From the NCBI RefSeq assembly GCF_002407185.1, contig NZ_CP023563.1:620001-684000 (forward strand): a stretch of 64,000 nt of DNA, in the 5' to 3' direction. A program made the position numbers and the translations under genes. The notes under the pieces are model-generated. The model searched no databases. It saw only the letters and a program-made list of their open reading frames with translations, and had not been told where the DNA came from. Of this stretch, positions 55,776-64,000 are shown piece after piece. The stretch's first letter is position 1. Each line of letters begins with the position of its first letter. The stretch comes from Brachybacterium vulturis (GTDB taxonomy: Bacteria; Actinomycetota; Actinomycetes; Actinomycetales; Dermabacteraceae).

Positions 55776-55814
55776 GTGAATAATCATCGGACGTGTGAGG
55801 TGGCTCGCCGCTGA
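55776..55814 (+). CDS. candidate 12-residue leader peptide
   Basis: GTG at 55776 opens a frame encoding MNNHRTCEVARR and stops with TGA at 55812-55814. It is preceded by a nearly perfect ribosome binding site (AAGGAGGTGG) and a plausible promoter, which is unusual for chance sequence. A leader peptide for the esterase gene 140 bp downstream, or an isolated micropeptide, are both possible. It contains a single Cys and three Arg. Translation and function are unproven. Confidence 0.4.
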   Translation: MNNHRTCEVARR

Positions 55815-55955
55815 GGCGACCGTTCATCCGGACGCGCAGCGAATACCACCGAGCTGCCGGGACCCCCAGGGGTCGGATCTCGTCCTTCCGACCAGCGCAC
55901 CGCGCGACCTGGGGGTTCTCCCCTGCCCGGAGGCGGCGCCGGATATCCTGCCGTG

Positions 55956-56624
55956 ATGACGAACGCCTCCCAGTACGCACCGGTCGAGCTGATCGCGACG
56001 GAGATCGACGAGGACGCCGTGGTGCGCTCGGATCCAGACAGGATGCGCAGTGCGCCGATCGTGCTCCTGCTCCACGGCCTGGGCAGCGACGAGGACGACC
56101 TCGCCGGGCTGGTCCCCTTCCTGCCCACGGACTTCACCTACGCCTCCCTGCGCGGCATCTATCGCTACGTGCAGGGCTACGCCTGGTTCGAGATGCCGAT
56201 GGACCCAGCGCGTCCGGAGGCGCTGCAGGCCTCGGCCGCTGCGGTCGAGAGCTGGAGCGCTGCGCAGGACGCCCCGGTCGTCGGTGCCATCGGCTTCTCC
56301 CAGGGCGGGGCCCTCGCGCTGCAGCTGCTGCGACGTGATCCGCATGCCGTCGACTTCGTCGTGAACCTCTCCGGATTCCCATTCCCCGCCCCGATGCTCG
56401 GAGATTCCGCGCTCGCCGAGGTGTCGCCGCCGGTGCTGTGGGGACACGGCGGCATGGATCCGCACTTCGCCGATGGGCGGGAGGAGGCGGTGCGAGACTT
56501 CCTGAGCACCCACACCCGGCTCGAGGAGGAGCGCCGCCCGCAGCTGGGGCATGCGGTCGACGAGGTCGAGCTGCGTGCGCTCGCCTCCTTCCTGCAGCGA
56601 CGGGCGGCCGACACACGGGGATGA
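55956..56624 (+). CDS. phospholipase/carboxylesterase family hydrolase
   Basis: 222-residue alpha/beta hydrolase of the acyl-protein-thioesterase/carboxylesterase group. The oxyanion region is LLHGLGSDEDDLAGLVPFLP, the nucleophile Ser115 is in IGFSQGGALALQLL, the acidic residue follows GHGGMDPHFAD, and the His is in GHAVDEVEL. Length is typical. ATG 55956 or GTG 55953 lies 8 nt or less after a -10-like TATCCT (55943-55948), so the mRNA may be leaderless. Substrate: short or medium acyl esters (inference from family). Confidence 0.9.
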   Translation: MTNASQYAPVELIATEIDEDAVVRSDPDRMRSAPIVLLLHGLGSDEDDLAGLVPFLPTDFTYASLRGIYRYVQGYAWFEMPMDPARPEALQASAAAVESWSAAQDAPVVGAIGFSQGGALALQLLRRDPHAVDFVVNLSGFPFPAPMLGDSALAEVSPPVLWGHGGMDPHFADGREEAVRDFLSTHTRLEEERRPQLGHAVDEVELRALASFLQRRAADTRG

Positions 56625-56755
56625 GCGGCGCAGGCGTGCGCCGCTCGCGAAACCTGCTGATCGCCGCGGGGAGGCCATGACTCTGCGTAGAATGCTGGCG
56701 CGAACAATCATCCGGCGGGGGACGGGGGTCCCCTCCGCTGCGCTCAGGAGGGGTC

Positions 56756-58648
56756 ATGCGCACGTCTGCCCATATGGTGTCCGGTCGAGGGGATTCGAGG
56801 CTGTCCAGGTCACGCCTGCTGCTGCTTCTGATCGCCGGGATCGCTGCGCTGCTCGCCCTCGCCGCCTGCGGTGAGGTCGACAGCTCGACCGAGATCGCTG
56901 CGGACGGCTCGGGGGTGCAGACCCTCACCATCACGATCTCCGAAAGTGACATGGAGAAGATCAACGGTGGCGCGGCGACCGTCGAGTCCACGATCGAGGA
57001 GCACAACCCCGGGCTGACCTACCAGGGGATGACGAAGGACGGCACCGACACCGTCTTCACCCTGACACTCGAGTTCACCGGTGCCAAGGACTACGCGGCC
57101 AAGGCGCAGCCCGTGCTGGCCGCCGGCGATCTCACGAAGACCGCCGAGGCGACTTTCACGCCGCCGACGCCTCCGTTCAGCTCCGGCTACACCCTCACCC
57201 GGAACTTCACCGCCCGTGACCTCACCCGCTGGGCCGTGAAGGCGCTGGTGGAGGAAGAGAAGATCGCTGACGGGAGCGAGAGCGACATCGATGACCTGCT
57301 GGATCAGGGTGAGGCGACGGTGACGGTCGACGACGCCGATCTGGACCGGTCCACGTACCCCGGCACGGACTCGGCCGCCGTGTGGACCAATGCGGAGACG
57401 GTCAGCTTCGACGGCGTGGAGGTGGTGACCGCCGGCGCTGAGGACCCTGCCGCGGACTCCTACCTCCGCACCGTCACCTATGAGCTGCAGCGCGCCATAT
57501 ACCTGGATGCGAAGGACGACTTCGACGCCTTCTTCGAGGCGGCGACCCCGGAGGGCGGCGAGCTGACACCCGCCGGAGAGACCGGGACCACCTGGGAGAT
57601 CGTCTTCCCGGCCGGGACCGCCGAGCAGGTGGCGGGGTGGACCGATACGGCGCTGGCCACTACGGGAAGCGTCTTCTCGGTCGAGGTCGCACCGAATGCC
57701 GAGGATCCCTTCTCCATCGACACCCGCGTCGTGGACACCATCGAGTGCACGGTGGCATGCGGGGAGAGGGGCCACCTTGAGCAGGGCCTCGAGGTCCCGG
57801 TCGGCTTCAGCGGCAGCACGGCCGACGCCCCGCAGGACCAGGCAGCCGCGGGCACGGAGGTGGTCGCGCTCCAGGGCGGCACCGAGCCGCAGATCTTCAC
57901 CCGGACCATCGGCTTCCGCACCGCCTCCTATGACCTCGTCGTCGACCGGGACGGCGGGGGTTCGCTCACCATGGAGTTCTCCCTCCCGGCGGCGGATGAC
58001 GCAGCGGTGACCGCGGAGAACATCATCGCCTTCCTGGGTGAGGGCACCGAGCGCTCCGAGACCGACGGAGTCGTCACCTACACCCGGACAGCAGAGGCCG
58101 CAGACGCTGGCGAGTTCCCGGGCGCGCTGCAGAAGCTCGGCTTCGACGGCGCCGAGGGCCCGCCCCAGGTCTCCGTGGCGGACCGCGGCGATGGCGACTT
58201 CCAGGTCTCCCTGGCATTGGGTGTGAACGGCACGCTGTACGAGAAGCTGGGCACCGATGCGACCTGGACGATCCGTGGAGAAGGCCTGCGCCCGACTGCC
58301 GTGCTTCAGGATGAGGCCGGTACCGCCGTCCTCGGCGAGGAGGTCATCACGGTGGACGGCCAGCACGGCGTGCTCCTGGTGTTCTCTGCGGAGCGCACGG
58401 GGCTCAGCGCGGGCGTGATCGCCGCGATCCTCATCGTCCTGGCCCTGTTCGGCCTGGTGATCGCGGTCGGTATCGTCGCATTCCTGAACCGGGGACGGAT
58501 CAGGGCCCTGCTCGGCGGGACCGCGCACGAGCCTGCAGCGGTGGACGGCCCCGGGCAGCCTGCTCCCGCCACGGACCAGCCCTCTGCTGCCGAGGCTGCT
58601 GCGGAGCTGCCCGCGGACACGCCCGCGCCGGAGACCGATCGCCCCTGA
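56756..58648 (+). CDS. exported lipoprotein with C-terminal membrane helix
   Basis: 630 residues. A signal sequence with lipobox LALAACGEVD (lipidated Cys38) is followed by repeated beta-rich segments (LTITISESDMEKI ... FTLTLEFTG ... TRNFTARDLTRWAVKAL), resembling DUF3153-like lipoproteins. A transmembrane helix (AGVIAAILIVLALFGLVIAVGIVAFL, about residues 550-576) then precedes a disordered Ala/Pro-rich cytoplasmic tail. Two internal cysteines are close together (IECTVACGERG). Being anchored both by lipid and by a C-terminal helix is unusual. The ATG at 56756 follows CAGGAGGGGTC. Function unknown. Confidence 0.8.
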   Translation: MRTSAHMVSGRGDSRLSRSRLLLLLIAGIAALLALAACGEVDSSTEIAADGSGVQTLTITISESDMEKINGGAATVESTIEEHNPGLTYQGMTKDGTDTVFTLTLEFTGAKDYAAKAQPVLAAGDLTKTAEATFTPPTPPFSSGYTLTRNFTARDLTRWAVKALVEEEKIADGSESDIDDLLDQGEATVTVDDADLDRSTYPGTDSAAVWTNAETVSFDGVEVVTAGAEDPAADSYLRTVTYELQRAIYLDAKDDFDAFFEAATPEGGELTPAGETGTTWEIVFPAGTAEQVAGWTDTALATTGSVFSVEVAPNAEDPFSIDTRVVDTIECTVACGERGHLEQGLEVPVGFSGSTADAPQDQAAAGTEVVALQGGTEPQIFTRTIGFRTASYDLVVDRDGGGSLTMEFSLPAADDAAVTAENIIAFLGEGTERSETDGVVTYTRTAEAADAGEFPGALQKLGFDGAEGPPQVSVADRGDGDFQVSLALGVNGTLYEKLGTDATWTIRGEGLRPTAVLQDEAGTAVLGEEVITVDGQHGVLLVFSAERTGLSAGVIAAILIVLALFGLVIAVGIVAFLNRGRIRALLGGTAHEPAAVDGPGQPAPATDQPSAAEAAAELPADTPAPETDRP

Positions 58649-58830
58649 GGCGTCCTCCACACCGGCCCCCGCATCCAGGGAGCGGGTTGTAACATTCCCT
58701 CATCCGTCTCCGATCGTCGGAGTCGTCATGAGGAGCACCAGGAGATCATGAGCGCCGCCAGCGACGCCCCCAGTGACAGTCCCAGGCCTTCGGGCCTGCA
58801 TCTCATCACTTCCCATGGGGGGATCCGTCC

Positions 58831-60222
58831 ATGGACCTGATCGGTCCCCTCATATCCCTGGCGGTCGGCCTCGTGCTGATCGCCGCCTGCGGTGGCTTCG
58901 TCGCCGCCGAGTTCTCCCTGATCACCGTCAACCGCAATGAGGTGGAGGCGGCCGCCGATGCCGGCGACAGACGCGCCGGCGGTGTCCTGCAGGGGATGAA
59001 GACCCTCTCCACCCAGCTCTCCGGCGCCCAGCTCGGCATCACCGTCACCAACCTCGGCATCGGCTTCCTGGCCGAGCCCGCGATCGCGGCGCTGATCGGT
59101 CCCGGCCTGCTCGACGCCGGGCTCGGCCAGGTCGCCGCCCGCTCGGTCTCCGTGACCATCGCCCTGGTCCTCGCCACCGCGATGACCATGATCTTCGGCG
59201 AGCTGGTGCCCAAGAACATGGCGATCGCGGAGCCGTTGCGCACGGCCAAGCTGGTCGTCGGCTTCCAGCGCCTGTTCACCACGATCTTCAAGCTGCCGAT
59301 CCGCCTGTTCAACGGCAACGCCAACGCGGTGGTGCGCGCCCTCGGCGTCGAACCGCAGGAGGAGCTCGGCTCCGCGCGCAGCGCCGACGAGCTCGCGGTG
59401 CTGGTCAAGCGGTCCGCGGAGGAGGGCGCGCTCGCCGCGGAGACCGCGTCGCTGGTCCAGCGCACCCTCGCCTTCGGTGACCGTCGTGCACATGACGCGA
59501 TGGTCGCGCGCGGGCGCATGGACTCCCTCGAGGTCGGCGACTCCGTGGCCGAGCTGCTCGAGCTCGCGCGGGTCACCGGCCATTCCCGCTTCCCGGTGCT
59601 GGATGACGACAACGAGATCACGGGCGTCGCCCACATCCGCCACGGCCTCGCGGTCCCCTTCGACCAGCGCCCCACCACCCTGGTCGAGACGGTGATGGGC
59701 ACGGCGACCTTCGTGCCCGACACCGTGCCGCTGGACGACCTCATGGACACCCTGCGCGCCGGTGGCCTGCAGATGGCCGTGGTGGTCGACGAGTTCGGCG
59801 ACCACGCCGGGCTCATCACTCTCGAGGACCTCGTCGAGGAGATCGTCGGCGAGGTCCGCGACGAGCACGACGAGGAGACGGACGACACCCCCGAGGCCGA
59901 CGGCTCCTGGGACCTCGACGGCCGGATGCGCCCCGACGAGGCCACCGAGCGCCTCGGCGTCACGGTGCCCGAGCACGAGGACTACGACACCCTCGGCGGG
60001 CTGATCACGATGGAGCTGGGACGCCTCGCGGAGGTCGGCGACGAGGTGCGCGTGGACACCGATCCCGCCCCGGGGGAGGAGCCTGCCCGGCTGCGGATCG
60101 AGGTCATCGAGATCGACGGCATGCGCATCGAGACCGTCCACGTGACGGTCGAGGTCATCGAGGCCGACGACGAGGACGACGACGCGGCCGACCGCGCCGG
60201 GCACGAGACGGTGAACAGCTGA
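58831..60222 (+). CDS. CNNM/CBS-domain membrane protein (hemolysin C family), long form
   Basis: 463 residues. An N-terminal CNNM (DUF21) domain with four hydrophobic segments (SLAVGLVLIAACGGFVAAEFSLITVN; AQLGITVTNLGIGFLAEPAIAAL; ARSVSVTIALVLATAMTMIFGELVPKNMAIAEP) precedes two CBS domains (about 200-330, ending QMAVVVDEFGDHAGLITLEDLVEEIVGEV) and a C-terminal CorC/HlyC transporter-associated domain. Members mediate Mg2+/divalent-cation export. The stop overlaps the start of a second CNNM gene (TGATG). Confidence 0.93.
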   Translation: MDLIGPLISLAVGLVLIAACGGFVAAEFSLITVNRNEVEAAADAGDRRAGGVLQGMKTLSTQLSGAQLGITVTNLGIGFLAEPAIAALIGPGLLDAGLGQVAARSVSVTIALVLATAMTMIFGELVPKNMAIAEPLRTAKLVVGFQRLFTTIFKLPIRLFNGNANAVVRALGVEPQEELGSARSADELAVLVKRSAEEGALAAETASLVQRTLAFGDRRAHDAMVARGRMDSLEVGDSVAELLELARVTGHSRFPVLDDDNEITGVAHIRHGLAVPFDQRPTTLVETVMGTATFVPDTVPLDDLMDTLRAGGLQMAVVVDEFGDHAGLITLEDLVEEIVGEVRDEHDEETDDTPEADGSWDLDGRMRPDEATERLGVTVPEHEDYDTLGGLITMELGRLAEVGDEVRVDTDPAPGEEPARLRIEVIEIDGMRIETVHVTVEVIEADDEDDDAADRAGHETVNS

Positions 60223-61262
60223 TGAGCACCCCGACAGGCCTCGCCCTCACCCTCCTGCTGCTCCTGCTCAACGCGTTCTTCGTGGGGGCCGAGTTCGCCC
60301 TGATCTCCGCCCGCCGCTCGGTCATCGAGCCGAAGGCGCTCGAGGGCCGCTGGGCCGCGAAGGTCACCATCTCCGCGATGGAGCAGGTCTCCTTGATGAT
60401 GGCCGGGGCGCAGATGGGCATCACCGTGTGCTCGCTCGCCCTCGGCGCGATCAGCGAGCCCGCCATCGCGCATCTGATCGCGGGGCCGCTGGAGCTGCTC
60501 GGCGTGCCGGGCGCGCTCACCCACCCGATCGCCTTCGTGATCGCTCTGGCGCTGGTCACCTATCTGCACGTCGTCTTCGGCGAGATGGTGCCCAAGAACA
60601 TCGCCCTGGCCGGACCGGAGCGGATGGCGCTGATCCTCAGTCCGCCGCTGATGGGCATCGTCACCGCGCTCCGCCCCCTGCTGTGGCTGCTCAACGCCTG
60701 CGGGAACCTGGTGCTGCGGATGCTCGGAGTCACCCCGAAAGCAGAGGTCACCAGCGTGTTCACCCGCAACGAGGTAGCGGCGATGGTGAGCGAGTCCCGC
60801 CAGGGCGGACTGCTCGAGGACAACGACGAGGCGCTCCTGCTGGGCGCCCTGCGCTTCGAGGCCCGCAGCGTCTCCAACCTGGTGATCCCGCTGGAGGAGG
60901 TCTCCACCCTCCCCGAGGGCGTCACCGCCGCACAGGCCGAGGCCGCCGCGGTCGAGGGCTACTCCCGGTTCCCGGTCCGCGCCGCCGATGGCCGCCTGAC
61001 CGGCTACGTCCACATCAAGGACCTGCTGGACTCGGTGCAGGAGCACCGGGAGCTGCCGATCCCCGCCGCCCGCATCCGGGCGCTGCCGGTGGTCGGGGCC
61101 GAGGCACCGCTGCGCCAGGCGCTCACCTCGATGCAGGACTCCGGGGCCCACCTCGGGGCGGCGAGCGACGAGACCGGGACGGTGATCGGCATCGTCACCC
61201 TGGAGGACATGCTCGAGGAGCTGGTGGGCCAGATCCGCGACGATTCGCGAGTCGCCGCATGA
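60222..61262 (+). CDS. CNNM/CBS-domain membrane protein (hemolysin C family), short form
   Basis: 346-residue paralogue of the preceding protein. The CNNM domain (MSTPTGLALTLLLLLLNAFFVGAEFALISARRS; AQMGITVCSLALGAISEPAIAHL; HVVFGEMVPKNIALAGPERMAL) and the CBS pair (VEGYSRFPVRAADGRLTGYVHIKDLLDSV ... GTVIGIVTLEDMLEELVGQIRDD) are present. The C-terminal CorC/HlyC domain of the upstream protein is missing, so the protein ends right after the second CBS domain. The two adjacent genes probably form a heteromeric transporter. The ATG overlaps the previous stop, and the stop overlaps the methyltransferase start. Confidence 0.93.
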   Translation: MSTPTGLALTLLLLLLNAFFVGAEFALISARRSVIEPKALEGRWAAKVTISAMEQVSLMMAGAQMGITVCSLALGAISEPAIAHLIAGPLELLGVPGALTHPIAFVIALALVTYLHVVFGEMVPKNIALAGPERMALILSPPLMGIVTALRPLLWLLNACGNLVLRMLGVTPKAEVTSVFTRNEVAAMVSESRQGGLLEDNDEALLLGALRFEARSVSNLVIPLEEVSTLPEGVTAAQAEAAAVEGYSRFPVRAADGRLTGYVHIKDLLDSVQEHRELPIPAARIRALPVVGAEAPLRQALTSMQDSGAHLGAASDETGTVIGIVTLEDMLEELVGQIRDDSRVAA

Positions 61263-61864
61263 GCCCCTCCTCCCTGCCGGGCCCCGCGGAGAACCTGTGG
61301 ACCGCGGCGCTGCGCCGCGATCCCCGGCACTCCCGCGACCATGTCGAGCGCTGGCACCGCTTCGAGGCCGCCGGCCAGGACATCCACGGCGAGGCCCGCC
61401 TGCTCGACGCGATGGCCGGGCGCGGGGCCCGGGTGCTCGACGCCGGCTGCGGCGGCGGGCGCCTGGGCGGATACCTCGCCCGGGCCGGGCACACGGTGAC
61501 CGGGGTGGACCTCGATCCGCACCTCATCGAGGTCGCCCGCACTCAGCACCCCGGGGCCCGCTGGGAGGTGGGGAACCTCGCGGCGCTGGACCTGCCCGCG
61601 AGGTTCGACCTCATCGTCTGCGCGGGGAACGTGCTCACCTTCCTGTCCGCAGCCGAGCGTCGCCCCGCGCTCGCCCGGCTCGCCGCGCACCTTGCTCCCG
61701 AGGGACGCCTGGTGGTGGGCTTCGGGCTGGACCGTGGCTATGCGCTCGAGGACTTCGAGGCGGATGCAGGGGCGGCCGGACTGCGGCTGGGCCAGCGCTT
61801 CGGGACCTGGGACCTCCGGCCCGCGGACGACGATTTCCTGGTGGGGATCCTGACCTGCGAGTGA
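61259..61864 (+). CDS. class I SAM-dependent methyltransferase
   Basis: 201 residues. The SAM-binding motif is RVLDAGCGGGRLGGYLARAG, then TGVDLDPHLIEVARTQHP and the acidic FDLIVCAGNVLTFL. An N-terminal segment of about 50 residues (ENLWTAALRRDPRHSRDHVERWHRFEAAGQDIHGEA) precedes the Rossmann fold. Small-molecule or protein target unknown. The ATG overlaps the preceding CNNM stop by 4 nt, so it is co-transcribed with the two CNNM genes. Confidence 0.9.
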   Translation: MSPSSLPGPAENLWTAALRRDPRHSRDHVERWHRFEAAGQDIHGEARLLDAMAGRGARVLDAGCGGGRLGGYLARAGHTVTGVDLDPHLIEVARTQHPGARWEVGNLAALDLPARFDLIVCAGNVLTFLSAAERRPALARLAAHLAPEGRLVVGFGLDRGYALEDFEADAGAAGLRLGQRFGTWDLRPADDDFLVGILTCE

Positions 61865-62078
61865 ACCGGTGCGGCGGAGCCGAGCAGAGCATGCTCCGAC
61901 CTGCTGCTCATTCGTGCTCACGTGAACGCGCACGTCGCTGATCCTGCGCACCCCGGTGGTGAGCCGCACCACCTTCCTGGACGGCCCCTCCCTGCCCCTC
62001 CTCTCCCGGATACGGTGAGCCCAGCACATCGTCGTGTCCCCGGTGCCCCGTCACCGGGCCCAGAGCAAGGGGCGCACA

Positions 62079-63002
62079 GTGAACGCAGATCTTCCGATCC
62101 CGCCACCGCTGCCCTCCGCCGCGAGGAACTCCGCCCCCGCGGTGTCCACGGGTCCCACCGGTGCCGTCGGTCCCACCTCACCCCCGGCCGTCCCGGTCTT
62201 CTTCATCTCCGATTCCACCGGCATCAGCGCCGAGACCATGGGCAACGCCCTGCTGCTGCAGTTCCCCACGATCCCCTTCGAGCGACGGCTGATGCCCTTC
62301 GTGCGCACCGTCGAGGAGGCGCGCGAGGTGCGCAGGGACCTCGATGCGGCGATGGACGGCGCCGTCGCCCCGTTGGTGTTCCTCACCGTGGTCGACGAGG
62401 CGGTGCGCGAGGAGCTGCGGGCCACGAAGGCGCCGGTGATCGATTTCGTCAGCGGACACCTGGCCCAGCTGGAGGACAGGCTCGGGGTCACCGGTGACCA
62501 CGCTCCCGCGCGGCTGCACGGGGTGGGGGACTCCCGCCGCTACAACCGCCGCATGCAGGCGGTCGAGTTCGCGATCGAGCATGACGACGGCCAGTCCGTG
62601 CGGGCGATCGAGAAGGCCGATGTGGTGCTGATCGCGCCGTCCCGCTGCGGCAAGACCCCCACCAGCATGTACCTCGCGCTGCTGCACGGGATCTTCGTGG
62701 CGAACTACCCCTTGGTGGACGAGGACCTCAACGGTGAGGTGCTGCCCGCGTCGATCGCGGGCGTCGCCGACCGCTGCTTCGGTCTGCTCATCTCACCGCA
62801 GCGGCTCTCGGCGGTGCGCAGCGAGCGCATGCCCGGTTCGCGCTACGCCTCCCTCGAGCAGGCCCGCTGGGAGCTGTCCCGGGCCCGCCGCGTCTATGAC
62901 GTGCACGGGGTCCCCTTCGTCGACTCCTCGAGCAAATCCGTCGAGGAGATGTCCACCCTGATCCTCCAATCGCTCGCCCGCCGCGGGACCACCCCGCTCT
63001 GA
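62079..63002 (+). CDS. ppsR: PEP synthetase regulatory kinase/pyrophosphorylase
   Basis: Bifunctional enzyme that inactivates PEP synthase by ADP-dependent phosphorylation and reactivates it by Pi-dependent dephosphorylation (established for the family). The 307-residue protein contains [24 protein letters not shown], the P-loop [12 protein letters not shown] (about 185-196) and [23 protein letters not shown] low-complexity N-terminal extension of about 38 residues is present. The GTG at 62079 follows AAGGGGCGC; an earlier ATG at 62034 would add 15 residues. The target gene ppsA follows 25 bp downstream. Confidence 0.92.
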   Translation: MNADLPIPPPLPSAARNSAPAVSTGPTGAVGPTSPPAVPVFFISDSTGISAETMGNALLLQFPTIPFERRLMPFVRTVEEAREVRRDLDAAMDGAVAPLVFLTVVDEAVREELRATKAPVIDFVSGHLAQLEDRLGVTGDHAPARLHGVGDSRRYNRRMQAVEFAIEHDDGQSVRAIEKADVVLIAPSRCGKTPTSMYLALLHGIFVANYPLVDEDLNGEVLPASIAGVADRCFGLLISPQRLSAVRSERMPGSRYASLEQARWELSRARRVYDVHGVPFVDSSSKSVEEMSTLILQSLARRGTTPL

Positions 63003-63027
63003 GCACCCACCACTGAAGGAGCACGAA

Positions 63028-64000
63028 ATGACGCAGAGCATCCGCCCGTTCTCCGAGCTCGGCATGTCGGACCTCGAGCAGGTGGGGGGCAAGAACGCCT
63101 CCCTCGGCGAGATGGTCTCGAACCTGACCCGGCTCGGGGTCCAGGTCCCCGACGGCTTCGCCACCACCGCGGAGGCCTATCGCGAGTTCCTCGGCGCGAC
63201 CGGACTCGCCCAGCGGATCGAGGAGCGGCTGCAGGGTCTGGACACCGAGGACACGATCGCGCTGGCCGAGACCGGCAAGGAGATCCGGGAGCTGGTCGTC
63301 GCCCAGCCCTTCCCCGCCCGGCTCGAGGCGGACATCCGCGCCGCCTACGAGCAGCTCGCCGCCGGCAGCGGGGAGGCGGCCTCCTTCGCGGTGCGCTCCT
63401 CGGCCACCGCGGAGGACCTGCCCGATGCCTCCTTCGCCGGGCAGCAGGAGACGTTCCTGAACGTGCGCGGCATCGACTCGGTGCTCACCGCGATCCGCGA
63501 GGTGTTCGCCTCCCTGTACAACGACCGGGCGATCGCCTACCGCGTCCACCACGACTTCGAGCACGCCGCGGTGGCGCTCTCGGCCGGGGTCCAGAAGATG
63601 GTCCGCTCCGATCTGGGCTCCAGCGGGGTCATGTTCACCATGGACACCGAGTCCGGCTTCGACCAGGCCGTGTTCATCACCTCCGCCTACGGCCTCGGCG
63701 AGGGCGTGGTCCAGGGTGCGGTCAACCCCGACGAGTTCTACGTGTTTAAGCCCGGCCTGCGCGAGGACCGTCCCGCGATCCTCAAGCGCGCCGTCGGCGA
63801 GAAGGCCACCAAGATGGTCTACACCCAGGACACCGCCGTCGGCCGCACCACCGAGTTCATCCCGGTCGACCCCGCCGAGCGCACCCGCCTGTCCCTCACG
63901 GACCAGCAGGTGACCGACCTCGCTCGCCAGGCGCTGATCATCGAGGAGCACTACGGGCGGCCGATGGACATCGAATGGGGTCTCGACGGCGCCGATGGCG
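63028..64000 (+). CDS. ppsA: phosphoenolpyruvate synthase (C-terminal part outside window)
   Basis: Converts pyruvate and ATP to PEP, AMP and phosphate. The 324 visible residues show [41 protein letters not shown] and [13 protein letters not shown], then [20 protein letters not shown], the N-terminal nucleotide-binding domain of PEP synthase. The ATG at 63028 has GAAGGAG upstream. The frame stays open to the window end. It is encoded directly after its regulator ppsR. The phospho-His swivelling domain and PEP-binding C-terminus are outside the window. Confidence 0.96.
   Translation, partial: MTQSIRPFSELGMSDLEQVGGKNASLGEMVSNLTRLGVQVPDGFATTAEAYREFLGATGLAQRIEERLQGLDTEDTIALAETGKEIRELVVAQPFPARLEADIRAAYEQLAAGSGEAASFAVRSSATAEDLPDASFAGQQETFLNVRGIDSVLTAIREVFASLYNDRAIAYRVHHDFEHAAVALSAGVQKMVRSDLGSSGVMFTMDTESGFDQAVFITSAYGLGEGVVQGAVNPDEFYVFKPGLREDRPAILKRAVGEKATKMVYTQDTAVGRTTEFIPVDPAERTRLSLTDQQVTDLARQALIIEEHYGRPMDIEWGLDGADG

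Larger units (their letters stand above)
55531..55955. other. spacer between DUF4091 and esterase genes
   Basis: 425-bp spacer containing a putative promoter (55715-55743) and a very short translatable frame (55776-55814), and a small hairpin GACCCC/GGGGTC at 55861-55874. Nothing else was recognised. Confidence 0.6.

Overview
The window is one high-GC chromosomal segment from an actinobacterium. The gene order (dnaA-dnaN-recF-dciA on one strand, rpmH-rnpA-yidD-yidC-jag-rsmG-parA-parB on the other), the cysteine-free S18 beside S6/SSB/L9, the pseudokinase next to MurJ and an FMN riboswitch all fit Micrococcales, and a Brachybacterium-like (Dermabacteraceae) member is my best inference. The taxon was not tested by any search. 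The segment spans the replication origin region and about 40 kb to one side of it. No CRISPR array, prophage or insertion sequence was seen.

Layout. 1-11.5 kb, minus strand: gyrB (3' part lies outside the window), a complete riboflavin operon ribD-ribE-ribBA-ribH under an FMN riboswitch, then dciA, recF, dnaN, the dnaN-dnaA spacer with DnaA boxes, and dnaA. 11.6-18.3 kb, plus strand: rpmH, rnpA, yidD, yidC, jag, rsmG, parA, parB. 18.3-20.9 kb: a 2.5-kb gene-free stretch holding 13 parS-like sites and then a cluster of 7 DnaA boxes. 20.9-29.8 kb, minus strand: a cell-envelope/redox block (DUF6049-type secreted protein, murJ, pseudokinase, an orphan extracytoplasmic anti-sigma-like protein, trxB and a thioredoxin without its cysteines). 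29.9-36.1 kb, plus strand: cca, a bifunctional penicillin-binding protein, rpsF-ssb-rpsR-rplI.

36.2-45.1 kb is mixed accessory content: a MocR regulator facing a truncated YczE-type membrane gene that runs into an amino-acid permease, tRNA-Leu(CAG) with a strong terminator, a monoacylglycerol-lipase-like hydrolase, a CorA transporter, a NYN-domain protein, a Gly/Ser/Ile repeat protein and a DUF222-HNH nuclease. 45.4-49.9 kb, minus strand: a catabolic operon (ROK regulator, TIM-barrel isomerase, Gfo/Idh/MocA oxidoreductase, formaldehyde-dehydrogenase-like enzyme). 50.0-64.0 kb: selO, a mechanosensitive-channel-like protein, a DJ-1/PfpI protein, a small acidic protein, a DUF4091 protein, an esterase, a lipoprotein, two CNNM/CBS membrane proteins, a methyltransferase, and the ppsR-ppsA pair (ppsA runs off the end).

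The most notable feature is the segregation/replication locus at 16.4-20.8 kb. It combines a ParB that is roughly twice the usual length because of a disordered insert of about 320 residues, an intergenic array of 13 parS-like sites none of which matches the classical palindrome exactly, and a dense, helically phased DnaA-box cluster about 9 kb from the conventional origin. The same locus lacks two genes commonly found there in related bacteria (sigM and cwlM).
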